Assembly: GCA_951804985.1 (NCBI GenBank)
Contig: OX638132.1
Span: 9,529,529 to 9,593,528, forward strand
Direction: 5' to 3'
From: Dryomyza anilis
Taxonomy: Eukaryota > Arthropoda > Insecta > Diptera > Dryomyzidae
DNA: 64,000 nucleotides
The translations under genes were made by a program, and so were the position numbers. Under the pieces are notes generated by a model. The model was given only the letters and a program-made list of their open reading frames with translations, was not told the origin of the DNA and did not search any database. Below, in pieces: positions 46,401 through 57,954 of the stretch (its first letter is position 1; each line of letters opens with the position of its first letter).

Positions 46401-49400
46401 AGAATTTTAAAATCGATTTTGAAAATAAAATAAAATATCTTAAATCGTTCATATCTTCTAAACGGAGCGTCCTAGAGGGGTCAAAGTTGGCTCATTTTAT
46501 AGTAATTTCAAAGAAGATTACTTACTGCAAAGTTCATTAAATTCGGTCCAGTGGTCCTGGAGAAATCGGTTAATCAATCGGTTAATCGGTTAGTCAGGTT
46601 TTTCTTAAAACCTTTATATCTTCTAAACGGGGCGTCGTAGATGGGTCAAAGTCTGCACAATTTTTGAGAATTTTAAAATCGATTTTGAAAATAAAATAAA
46701 ATATCTTAAATCGTTCATATCTTCTAAACGGAGCGTCCTAGAGGGGTCAAAGTTGGCTCATTTTATAGTAATTTCAAAGAAGATTACTTACTGCAAAATT
46801 CATTAAATTCGGTCCAGTGGTCCTGGAGAAATCGGTTGATTAGTCAGGTTTTTCTTAAAACCTTCATATCTTCTGAACGGGGCGTCGTAGAGGGGTCAAA
46901 GTCTGCACAATTTTTGAGAATTTTAAAATCGATTTTGAAAATAAAATATCTTAAATCGTTCATATCTTCTAAACGGAGCGTCCTAGAGGGGTCAAAGTTG
47001 GCTCGTTTTATAGTAATTTCAAAGAAGATTACTTACTGCAAAGTTCATTAAATTCGGTCCAGTGGTCCTGGAGAAATCGGTTGATTAGTCAGGTTTTTCT
47101 TAAAACCTTCATATCTTCTAAACGGGGCGTCGTAGATGGGTCAAAGTCTGCACAATTTTTGAGAATTTTAAAATCGATTTTGAAAATAAAATAAAATATC
47201 TTAAATCGTTCATATCTTCTAAACGGAGCGTCCTAGAGGGGTCAAAGTTGGCTCATTTTATAGTAATTTCAAAGAAGATTACTTACTGCAAAATTCATTA
47301 AATTCGGTCCAGTGGTCCTGGAGAAATCGGTTGATTAGTCAGGTTTTTCTTAAAACCTTCATATCTTCTGAACGGGGCGTCGTAGATGGGTTAAAGTCTG
47401 CACAATTTTTGAGAATTTTAAAATCGATTTTGAAAATAAAATAAAATTTCTTAAATCGTTCATATCTTCTAAACGGGGCGTCGTAGAGGGGTCAAAGTTA
47501 GCTCATTTTATAGTAATTTCAAAGAAGATTACTTACTGCAAAGTTCATTAAATTCGGTCCAGTGGTCCTGGAGAAATCGGTTGATTAGTCAGGTTTTTCT
47601 TAAAACCTTTATATCTTCTAAACGGGGCGTCGTAGATGGGTCAAAGTTTGCACAATTTTTGAGAATTTTAAAATCGATTTTCAAAATAAAATAAAATTTC
47701 TTAAATCGTTCATATCTTCTAAACGGGGCGTCGTAGAGGGGTCAAAGTTAGCTCATTTTATAGTAATTTCAAAGAAGATTACTTACTGCAAAGTTCATTA
47801 AATTCGGTCCAGTGGTCCTGGAGAAATCGGTTGATTAGTCAGGTTTTTCTTAAAACCTTTATATCTTCTAAACGGGGCGTCGTAGATGGATCAAAGTCTG
47901 CACAATTTTTGAGAATTTTAAAATCGATTTTGAAAATAAAATAAAATATCTTAAATCGTTCATATCTTCTAAACGGAGCGTCATAAAGGGGTCAAAGTTG
48001 GCTCATTTTATAGTAATTTCAAAGAAGATTACTTACTGCAAAATTCATTAAATTCGGTCCAGTGGTCCTGGAGAAATCGGTTGATTAGTCAGGTTTTTCT
48101 TAAAACCTTCATATCTTCTGAACGGGGCGTCGTAGATGGGTTAAAGTCTGCACAATTTTTGAGAATTTTAAAATCGATTTTGAAAATAAAATAAAATTTC
48201 TTAAATCGTTCATATCTTCTAAACGGGGCGTCGTAGAGGGGTCAAAGTTAGCTCATTTTATAGTAATTTCAAAGAAGATTACTTACTGCAAAGTTCATTA
48301 AATTCGGTCCAGTGGTCCTGGAGAAATCGGTTGATTAGTCAGGTTTTTCTTAAAACCTTTATATCTTCTAAACGGGGCGTCGTAGATGGATCAAAGTCTG
48401 CACAATTTTTGAGAATTTTAAAATCGATTTTGAAAATAAAATAAAATATCTTAAATCGTTCATATCTTCTAAACGGAGCGTCATAAAGGGGTCAAAGTTG
48501 GCTCATTTTATAGTAATTTCAAAGAAGATTACTTACTGCAAAATTCATTAAATTCGGTCCAGTGGTCCTGGAGAAATCGGTTGATTAGTCAGGTTTTTCT
48601 TAAAACCTTCATATCTTCTGAACGGGGCGTCGTAGATGGGTTAAAGTCTGCACAATTTTTGAGAATTTTAAAATCGATTTTGAAAATAAAATAAAATTTC
48701 TTAAATCGTTCATATCTTCTAAACGGGGCGTCGTAGAGGGGTCAAAGTTAGCTCATTTTATAGTAATTTCAAAGAAGATTACTTACTGCAAAGTTCATTA
48801 AATTCGGTCCAGTGGTCCTGGAGAAATCGGTTGATTAGTCAGGTTTTTCTTAAAACCTTTATATCTTCTAAACGGGGCGTCGTAGATGGGTCAAAGTTTG
48901 CACAATTTTTGAGAATTTTAAAATCGATTTTCAAAATAAAATAAAATTTCTTAAATCGTTCATATCTTCTAAACGGGGCGTCGTAGAGGGGTCAAAGATG
49001 GCTCATTTTATGGTAATTTCAAAGAAGATTACTTACTGCAAAATTCATTAAATTCGGTCCAGTGGTCCTGGAGAAATCGGTTGATTAGTCAGGTTTTTCT
49101 TAAAACCTTCATATCTTCTAAACGGGGCGTCGTAGAGGGGTCAAAGTCTGCACAATTTTTGAGAATTTTAAAATCGATTTTGAAAATAAAATAAAATTTC
49201 TTAAATCGTTCATATCTTCTAAACGGAGCGTCATAGAGGGGTCAAAGTTGGCTCATTTTATAGTAATTTCAAAGAAGATTACTTACTGCAAAGTTCATTA
49301 AATTCGGTCCAGTGGTCCTGGAGAAATCGGTTGATTAGTCAGGTTTTTCTTAAAACCTTCATATCTTCTAAACGGTGCGTCGTAGATGGGTCAAAGTCTG

Positions 49401-52400
49401 CATAATTTTTGAGAATTTTAAAATCGATTTTGAAAATAAAGTAAAATTTCTTAAATCGTTCATATCTTCTAAACGGAGCGTCATAAAGGGGTCAAAGTTA
49501 GCTCATTTTATAGTAATTTCAAAGAAGATTACTTACTGCAAAATTCATTAAATTCGGTCCAGTGGTCCTGGAGAAATCGGTTGATTAGTCAGGTTTTTCT
49601 TAAAACCTTCATATCTTCTAAACGGTGCGTCGTAGATGGGTCAAAGTCTGCACAATTTTTGAGAATTTTAAAATCGATTTTGAAAATAAAATAAAATTTC
49701 TTAAATCGTTCATATCTTCTAAACGGAGCGTCCTAGAGGGGTCAAAGTTGGCTCATTTTATAGTAATTTCAAAGAAGATTACTTACTGCATAATTCATTA
49801 AATTCGGTCCAGTGGTCCTGGAGAAATCGGCTGATTAATCAGGTTTTCCTTAAAACCTTCATATCTTCTAAACGGGGCGTCGTAGATGGGTTAAAGTCTG
49901 CACAATTTTTGAGAATTTTAAAATCGATTTTGAAAATAAAATAAAATTTCTTAAATCGTTCATATCTTCTAAACGGGGCGTCGTAGAGGGGTCAAAGTTG
50001 GCTCATTTTATAGTAATTTCAAAGAAGATTACTTACTGCAAAGTTCATTAAATTCGGTCCAGTGGTCCTGGAGAAATCGGTTGATTAGTCAGGTTTTTCT
50101 TAAAACCTTCATATCTTCTGAACGGGGCGTCGTAGATGGGTTAAAGTCTGCACAATTTTTGAGAATTTTAAAATCGATTTTGAAAATAAAATAAAATTTC
50201 TTAAATCGTTCATATCTTCTAAACGGGGCGTCGTAGAGGGGTCAAAGTTGGCTCATTTTATAGTAATTTCAAAGAAGATTACTTACTGCAAAGTTCATTA
50301 AATTCGGTCCAGTGGTCCTGGAGAAATCGGTTGATTAGTCAGGTTTTTCTTAAAACCTTTATATCTTCTAAACGGGGCGTCGTAGATGGGTCAAAGTCTG
50401 CACAATTTTTGAGAATTTTAAAATCGATTTTGAAAATAAAATAAAATTTCTTAAATCGTTCATATCTTCTAAACGGAGCGTCCTAGAGGGGTCAAAGTTG
50501 GCTCATTTTATAGTAATTTCAAAGAAGATTACTTACTGCAAAATTCATTAAATTCGGTCCAGTGGTCCTGGAGAAATCGGCTGATTAATCAGGTTTTCCT
50601 TAAAACCTTCATATCTTCTAAACGGGGCGTCGTAGATGGGTCAAAGTCTGCACAATTTTTGAGAATTTTAAAATCGATTTTGAAAATAAAATATCTTAAA
50701 TCGTTCATATCTTCTAAACGGAGCGTCTTAAAGGGGTCAAAGTTGGCTAATTTTATAGTAATTTCAAAGAAGATTACTTACTGCAAAATTCATTAAATTC
50801 GGTCCAGTGGTCCTGGAGAAATCGGTTGATTAGTCAGGTTTTTCTTAAAACCTTCATATCTTCTAAACGGTGCGTCGTAGATGGGTCAAAGTCTGCACAA
50901 TTTTTGAGAATTTTAAAATCGATTTTGAAAATAAAGTAAAATTTCTTAAATCGTTCATATCTTCTAAACGGAGCGTCATAAAGGGGTCAAAGTTGGCTCA
51001 TTTTATAGTAATTTCAAAGAAGATGACTTACTGCAAAATTCATTAAATTCGGTCCAGTGGTCCTGGAGAAATCGGTTGATTAGTCAGGTTTTTCTTAAAA
51101 CCTTCATATCTTCTGAACGGGGCGTCGTAGATGGGTCAAAGTCTGCACAATTTTTGAGAATTTTAAAATCGATTTTGAAAATAAAATAAAATTTCTTAAA
51201 TCGTTCATATCTTCTAAACGGGGCGTCGTAGAGGGGTCAAAGTTAGCTCATTTTATAGTAATTTCAAAGAAGATTACTTACTGCAAAGTTCATTAAATTC
51301 GGTCCAGTGGTCCTGGAGAAATCGGTTGATTAGTCAGGTTTTTCTTAAAACCTTTATATCTTCTAAACGGGGCGTCGTAGATGGGTCAAAGTCTGCACAA
51401 TTTTTGAGAATTTTAAAATCGATTTTCAAAATAAAATAAAATTTCTTAAATCGTTCATATCTTCTAAACGGGGCGTCGTAGAGGGGTCAAAGTTGGCTCA
51501 TTTTATGGTAATTTCAAAGAAGATTACTTACTGCAAAATTCATTAAATTCGGTCCAGTGGTCCTGGAGAAATCGGTTGATTAGTCAGGTTTTTCTTAAAA
51601 CCTTCATATCTTCTAAACGGGGCGTCGTAGATGGGTCAAAGTCTGCACAATTTTTGAGAATTTTAAAATCGATTTTGAAAATAAAATAAAATTTCTTAAA
51701 TCGTTCATATCTTCTAAACGGAGCGTCATAGAGGGGTCAAAGTTGGCTCATTTTATAGTAATTTCAAAGAAGATTACTTACTGCAAAGTTCATTAAATTC
51801 GGTCCAGTGGTCCTGGAGAAATCGGTTGATTAGTCAGGTTTTTCTTAAAACCTTCATATCTTCTGAACGGGGCGTCGTAGATGGGTCAAAGTCTGCACAA
51901 TTTTTGAGAATTTTAAAATCGATTTTGAAAATAAAATAAAATTTCTTAAATCGTTCATATCTTCTAAACGGGGCGTCGTAGAGGGGTCAAAGTTAGCTCA
52001 TTTTATAGTAATTTCAAAGAAGATTACTTACTGCAAAGTTCATTAAATTCGGTCCAGTGGTCCTGGAGAAATCGGTTGATTAGTCAGGTTTTTCTTAAAA
52101 CCTTCATATCTTCTAAACGGTGCGTCGTAGATGGGTCAAAGTCTGCACAATTTTTGAGAATTTTAAAATCGATTTTGAAAATAAAATAAAATTTCTTAAA
52201 TCGTTCATATCTTCTAAACGGAGCGTCCTAGAGGGGTCAAAGTTGGCTCATTTTATAGTAATTTCAAAGAAGATTACTTACTGCAAAATTCATTAAATTC
52301 GGTCCAGTGGTCCTGGAGAAATCGGCTGATTAATCAGGTTTTCCTTAAAACCTTCATATCTTCTAAACGGGGCGTCGTAGATGGGTCAAAGTCTGCACAA

Positions 52401-53530
52401 TTTTTGAGAATTTCAAAATCGATTTTGAAAATAAAATAAAATATCTTAAATCGTTCATATCTTCTAAACGGGGCGTCGTAGAGGGGTCAAAGTTAGCTCA
52501 TTTTATAGTAATTTCAAAGAAGATTACTTACTGCAAAGTTCATTAAATTCGGTCCAGTGGTCCTGGAGAAATCGGTTGATTAGTCAGGTTTTTCTTAAAA
52601 CCTTCATATCTTCTAAACGGTGCGTCGTAGATGGGTCAAAGTCTGCACAATTTTTGAGAATTTTAAAATCGATTTTGTTGGCTCATTTTATAGTAATTTC
52701 AAAGAAGATTACTTACTGCAAAATTCATTAAATTCGGTCCAGTGGTCCTGGAGAAATCGGATGATTAGTCAGGTTTTTCTTAAAACCTTCATATCTTCTA
52801 AACGGGGCGTCGTAGATTTTTGAGAATTTTAAAATCGATTTTGAAAATAAAATAAAATATCTTAAATCGTTCATATCTTCTAAACGGGGCGTCGTAGAGG
52901 GGTCAAAGTTGGCTCATTTTATGGTAATTTCAAAGAAGATTACTTACTGCAAAATTCATTAAATTCGGTCCAGTGGTCCTGGAGAAATCGGTTGATTAGT
53001 CAGGTTTTTCTTAAAACCTTCATATCTTCTAAACGGGGCGTCGTAGATGGGTCAAAGTCTGCACAATTTTTGAGAATTTCAAAATCGATTTTGAAAATAA
53101 AATAAAATATCTTAAATCGTTCATATCTTCTAAACGGGGCGTCGTAGAGGGGTCAAAGTTAGCTCATTTTATAGTAATTTCAAAGAAGATTACTTACTGC
53201 AAAGTTCAGTAAATTCGGTCCAGTGGTCCTGGAGAAATCGGTTGATTAGTCAGGTTTTTCTTAAAACCTTCATATCTTCTAAACGGTGCGTCGTAGATGG
53301 GTCAAAGTCTGCACAATTTTTGAGAATTTTAAAATCGATTTTGAAAATAAAATAAAATATCTTAAATCGTTCATATCTTCTAAACGGAGCGTCCTAAAGG
53401 GGTCAAAGTATATTAATTTCAAAGAAGATTACTTACTGCAAAATTCATTAAATTCGGTTCAGTGGTCCTGGAGAAATCGGCTGCTTAGTCAGGTTTTTCT
53501 TATAAACTTCATAACTTTTAAACAAAGCTG
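40438..53530. repeat. 13-kb satellite array, 250-bp unit with two related halves
   Basis: About 50 tandem units. In the regular part the period is exactly 250 bp (for example TAAAACC at 48351, 48601, 48851). Each unit has two halves that open with nearly the same 35-40 bp (CATATCTTCTAAACGG-GCGTC-TAGA-GGGTCAAAGT). Half A, about 101 bp, continues CTGCACAATTTTTGAGAATT; half B, about 149 bp, continues TGGCTCATTTTATAGTAATT and GGTCCAGTGGTCCTGGAGAA. Units at 40440-40760 and 53400-53530 are diverged and B-like, as expected at satellite edges. Some units carry deletions (41440, 41640, 43210, 43990, 52677). All open frames here follow from the repeat; no coding function. I do not recognise it as a named Drosophila satellite. 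Confidence 0.95.
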
Positions 53531-54770
53531 GGCCAATAACTTCGGTGGTTTAATAATAACCCCGATATAAGGTTAAAAGATACTCCGTATTTTTGGTAAA
53601 TGTATTTGCGAAATATACACATACGCGAAACATTTCTGCGCTGGTGTGTGTTTGTTACGAATGAGGGAAATGAACGATAAACGACCGGCTCCGACTAGAC
53701 GAACCAAAACAAATACGATGAAGGGTGGTAATAAAAACAACGTTGCACAGTGGTTCGGGCGTTTTTCTTAAGGTCCAAAATTTTGTATCATTGTGAAGGT
53801 AGTGAATATTTTTGAATGCTTTTATGATTGAATATTGAAATCGAAATAAACATTTACTGATATGTATAAGACCAAAGTAGAACTATTTTTTTATTTTATT
53901 TTTTTTATTTATTTTATTTTTTATGATTCATAATATTAGAAACTTAAAATTATTTTATTTTGGTATTTAAATTGTCATCCTGTGAGAAGAAGATCTAAAA
54001 ACGTGAAATTTCTGATTTTATTATTCTCGTAGAGTTTACTATATATATTATTTACCCGAGTGGAAATATGTTAAGTTTAACATTATTACACATCTGTTCC
54101 TAAACAGAATACAACAAGGCATTCTTACAAAAGGACGCCTTTTGATGACATTTCCCATGGAATACATTTTTCTTAAAAATCTTACCAAAAAGTTCAATTT
54201 ATCAAACCAAAATTATTCGTTATTCAAAATTTTGGAAAAAAAAAGACAAATAAACCAATCGAGCTTTTGTATTCTGAATAAACTAATAAAACAATTTATG
54301 CATTATTTGGAAAGAATAATAGTTAGTTTTTATTTTTATTTGAAATAATAATACACTGGACAGAACCATGATGAACCGTCTGACAAGAAATCGATAATAT
54401 TGCATTGTCATCCAGTTCTAGGCACTGTTTAAAATTTCAAGTCTAACTTGCACTGAACAAACAGACAAGATAGCGATCTAATAAAAACGTTTTAATAAGC
54501 GAAAAAAAGTGTCAAATAACTTCAACCTACTACTGTATACCTACCAAAATCCAATCACAAAAAACTTTAACAAAAGATGCAAAATTTTGATCGATGAAAA
54601 TCGTATCTGAAACACTGTGCGTCAATAACTAACCACATACCACGATGGCAGCTACATACACGCTGAAAAAAGAGGATCTCCAAAAATAATAATTATGGAT
54701 ATTATAGTTATGGATAATGTAATTAAAATTGTTTGATAAATCATTTATAAACAGTGACTTCCTAAGAAAC
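53531..54770. other. Intergenic DNA right of the satellite
   Basis: 53590-53770 is less AT-rich, non-repetitive and without a good reading frame. 54056 begins CCCGAGTGGAAATATG, resembling the inverse of the right end of repeat B (62010-62028). Otherwise nothing recognised. Confidence 0.35.
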
Positions 54771-56289
54771 ATTTATTCGGAGCTACGGCATAAACGGAAT
54801 CACAATTCCGTCATTGCCGGCTCGTTAACGGAACATTGAGTAAGTATCCGTCAAATCAGGTACTAAAACGGAACGATAACGTGCCGTTAAATCGCACGAC
54901 TCCGTTTGTATACCGGCATTTTACGTATTTCAAAAACAATACGTTTGAACTCCGTTTCGATGGTGCCGTTTTCGTGCCGTTGAAGACGGACTGCACCATG
55001 TTCTTCCCGTTAATACTACGTTACGTCGGTACCGATTTTCTTCCGTTGTTGCCTGAATATTTGAAACTAAAATCATTTAATTTTCCGAAGAGAGCCGACA
55101 TGCATCCGGACATTGAAAGATAAGTAGCATAAATACAATTAAAATAATCTTAATATCGATACCTTCCAGGCAGAACATCGTATCCAACATTTTGGGAATT
55201 TTTGTTTTATTGCAGTTTTGAAAACCTCTCTGTGAATAGCATGTCGTTGCAATGTCATATTTTGGAATTTCACGATCCAAATTTGAAATAAAGCCAAATA
55301 ACACTTATTATCGTAACTACATTTTTGAAAAATTTTGGTTACGATACAATTTTTAATTATTTTTAATCCAATTCTGTGCGCTGTTATAAGGGTTAGCGAA
55401 GACATTCGAACTATAAACTCAATATTTAAGACACATCATATGTTTGTAGATACATACGGACTATTTCACGTCAGAATGTGGTCACATAATTTAATTATTT
55501 CGTTTAGTGACTACTTCAAGGATTTTTAACTCCTTTTGTGGTAATGGTAGAAAAACTAAAAATATTAATATTTGTAGAGAATATGTCCACATTTAAAATA
55601 AAAATATAAAATTTAATTTTATTATGTGCTGACCACTGGCTAATCTTAATTTTCACTAAACATGTGCCAAAATTTCTCGATTCGTTTACCGAAATTTAAA
55701 AAACCAAACCGTTTGTGTATAAGAATTTCATACCTTAGCATCGTAAGTAGTACAATTCAAAAATATTTCGAAAAAAAAATGAGACAGGCAAAACATCGTA
55801 ACTACATTTTCCTTCAAATACTTCTGCATGTAATGGATATTTTGGTAATTCGGCCACACTATTATTTTTGTCAGTTCATTTAAAGGATACTCTGCGAAAA
55901 AATCAATAAAATATTGAACTAGTTGATTTTGAGTCGTTTTTCGCCTCCTGTGAAATTTGATTTTTGTTGGTTACGATCTTTTGCCTGTAAGGTATCGATA
56001 TATTATATAATAATAAATATATTATATAATAAATAATATATATTATAAAATTATGGTACGATAATGGCACGTTTTCGGTGCGTTTTTATCATACAGCTTA
56101 AAGTACGATATTCTGGTACGTTTTCGGCACGTCATAACGTATTTTCAACTAATTCGAATACGTTTTCGATGTTCCTTAAAACCCGCTCTCCAAAATGTTT
56201 CCGGATTCAGAAATCGGCACGTTTCCGGAATATGATTCCGTTTTGCTGTATCGATAACGGAACATAAGCGGAACGAATGGTTTCTTGGG
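54771..56289. mobile_element. Element O: 1.5-kb MITE-like element with ACGG/CGTT repeats
   Basis: Ends CCTAAGAAACATTTATTCGG and, inverted, ...CGAATGGTTTCTTGGG. Both ends are followed inward by CGGAATCA(C)A(A)TTCCG and diverged ACGG-ACGTT-TCGG words. The middle is AT-rich with no transposase. Open frames such as 54836-55123 run through the degenerate repeats and are not called. Confidence 0.55.
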
Positions 56290-56580
56290 TTTGATTGTGT
56301 TTGTATACGAAAATGGGGTATGTTCGAATAGAAACATAATTTTTATTACATCGAAACAAAAAATATTGAATATTTTAATGTGATCCAGAGGTCCCCAGGG
56401 CTCTAAACACGTATGACGATAATCGTTTAGACGATAACCTTACATGAGCAAAAACGATAGCGTTTTATGACTATCGTTTCATAGACGATCGGTTGTAAGT
56501 TACGTGATGAGAGCCCAGGATTTTACGAATGCAGCAAATAACTGCAAACTTGCAATCTTGAAAGAATTTATTTTCATATT

Positions 56581-57044
56581 TAAATTCGATGTATATTTAA
56601 ATTCGTCTTAAACTGCTTTTACCAAATTAGAGACCATTCAAACAAAATATATATAGTTTTGTAAACAAAGGTATCTCAGTCACTTTTGCAATGACAAAAA
56701 GTCAAAGTTTTGAGATATTTAAAATTTTTAAAAATGTTGAGAATTTTTATATCTCTTGCATATGAGTTTAAAATTTATTTATTAGAATATTTTATTTTAT
56801 TATAAGAATTTTGCTACCCAATTTTATTATAAACGGTTTTTAATAAATCTCGATCATATTATATTAATACGATATCCAAAGGTTTTTTTCATAAGTGTCA
56901 AATCAGTTTTCCTCAAGTAAACGTTAGGAATAACCTAGTCGAGCCTGATCAGTATCATTTCAGGTGACTTTGGTAGGAATGCCTTATCGTATTCTGATCA
57001 ACAACCAAAGTTCGCAAGGCTAACAAATTTATACTCGTGGAGTT
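56581..57044. repeat. Interspersed repeat B, copy 1
   Basis: Matches 59996-60395 plus 61946-62028: TTAAACTGCTTTTACCAAAT, AAAGGTATCTCA, TTATTATAAACGGTTTTTAA, GATCAGTATCATTTCAGGTG, ATGCCTTATCGTATTCTGAT. No coding content; class unknown. Confidence 0.65.
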
Positions 57045-57200
57045 TGATTTAGGTCTTCTAGTTTTCTGTAATCGTAATTTCAACAGACTGGCGGACATCG
57101 TTAAATCGACTCAGGAGGTCATACCGTATATGCCTCCTTTGGGGTGTTACAAACGACGTAATGAACTGAATATACTATTCACTCTTAGTGTGGACTATAA
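57045..57200 (-). mobile_element. DINE-1-like fragment, minus strand
   Basis: Reverse complement shows CCACACTAAGAGTGAATAG, CGTTTGTAACACCCCAAAGG, GACCTCCTGAGTCGATTTAA and GTCTGTTGAAATTACGATTA, the 5' part of the family, abutting repeat B. Confidence 0.7.
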
Positions 57201-57467
57201 TTGTTTAACTATTAAAATACCATTCATTTAGCTTTGCTTTTTTTGGGTGTACGCAGTCGACGCGATGCGATAAATACTCGACACCCAGGCACGAAGAAAT
57301 TTCTTGAAGCATTTCAAAGGTCCAAGCCATTGTGGCTCAGTACGTTGCGAGAAGTCGTTTGGAGTGCAGTGTGTAAAGAAAACAAAATTAAAGTTAATTT
57401 TCAAAAAGCAAAGTGCAAAAGTTGATTTAATTTAAAATTTACGGCAAACAAAGAATCTTCCATTAAA

Positions 57468-57662
57468 ATGCCTTTCCCAACACATCCACCACGGCAGATG
57501 CCCTGTCCACACTGGAAGCATTTTCCAATTAGTCCAGCGCCAGTAGCAGTACCAGTTGGCGCAGTGCCCGGTACGATGTCACCACCATATCCTAACACTT
57601 ATGCGTACTGCGACCAGTGCAATGCAGATCACAAAAATAATAAAATGGTATCTGCAACTTAA
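57468..57662 (+). CDS. Small proline-rich protein, 64 aa (unrecognised)
   Basis: ATG in a good fly context (TTAAAATG) opens a 64-codon frame, MPFPTHPPRQMPCPHWKHFP..., ending TAA. It has many prolines, a Val/Pro/Ala middle (PAPVAVPVGAVPG, about residues 24-36) and a C-terminal YCDQC pair of cysteines near residues 47-51 followed by a charged tail. No signal peptide or membrane segment. Codons favour G/C in third position, the surroundings are repeats, and AATAAA follows at 57749-57754, 87 bp past the stop. An Inr-like CTCAGTA lies at 57336-57342 in a non-repetitive leader. Together these suggest a real one-exon gene. Function unknown; metal binding by the few Cys/His residues would be speculation. 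Confidence 0.6.
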   Translation: MPFPTHPPRQMPCPHWKHFPISPAPVAVPVGAVPGTMSPPYPNTYAYCDQCNADHKNNKMVSAT

Positions 57663-57748
57663 ACAGGAAGAAGGACTTCATTTAGCAGGCAGATGAATAA
57701 CTTCGGCAACTTTACGACTTGACGACAACATTTTAATTTAAAAATTTG

Positions 57749-57754
57749 AATAAA
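57749..57754 (+). terminator. Candidate polyadenylation signal of the 64-aa gene
   Basis: AATAAA after an AT-rich 3' stretch; a second AATAAA-like word lies near 57813. Confidence 0.45.
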
Positions 57755-57954
57755 AAATATTACTAATAATCCGCCAAATATTAATATATATAATACATAA
57801 TGTTAATCTACTTAATAAAATATAAAAGAATAAAAACAAAATAATTTATAAAACGGTATTGTCTATTTACAGGGAGTCAAACAAATGCGCAATTAACATG
57901 CCGCAGATACGAGTAGGTCTGAATCATGTGTCAGCCCATTAAACCACTGTTCCA

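Noticed and set aside
46836..47051. Open frames inside the satellite array (also 41255-41455, 52620-52823, 53286-53570)
   Set aside because: They repeat with the 250-bp unit, change frame between units and follow from its sequence; no start context or conserved protein.
40438..53530. CRISPR-like repeat-spacer array
   Set aside because: Contiguous long tandem units with no unique spacers, in a eukaryotic genome: satellite DNA.
54836..55123. 95-codon frame within element O
   Set aside because: Runs through degenerate ACGG/CGTT repeats of a MITE-like element; no conserved domain.
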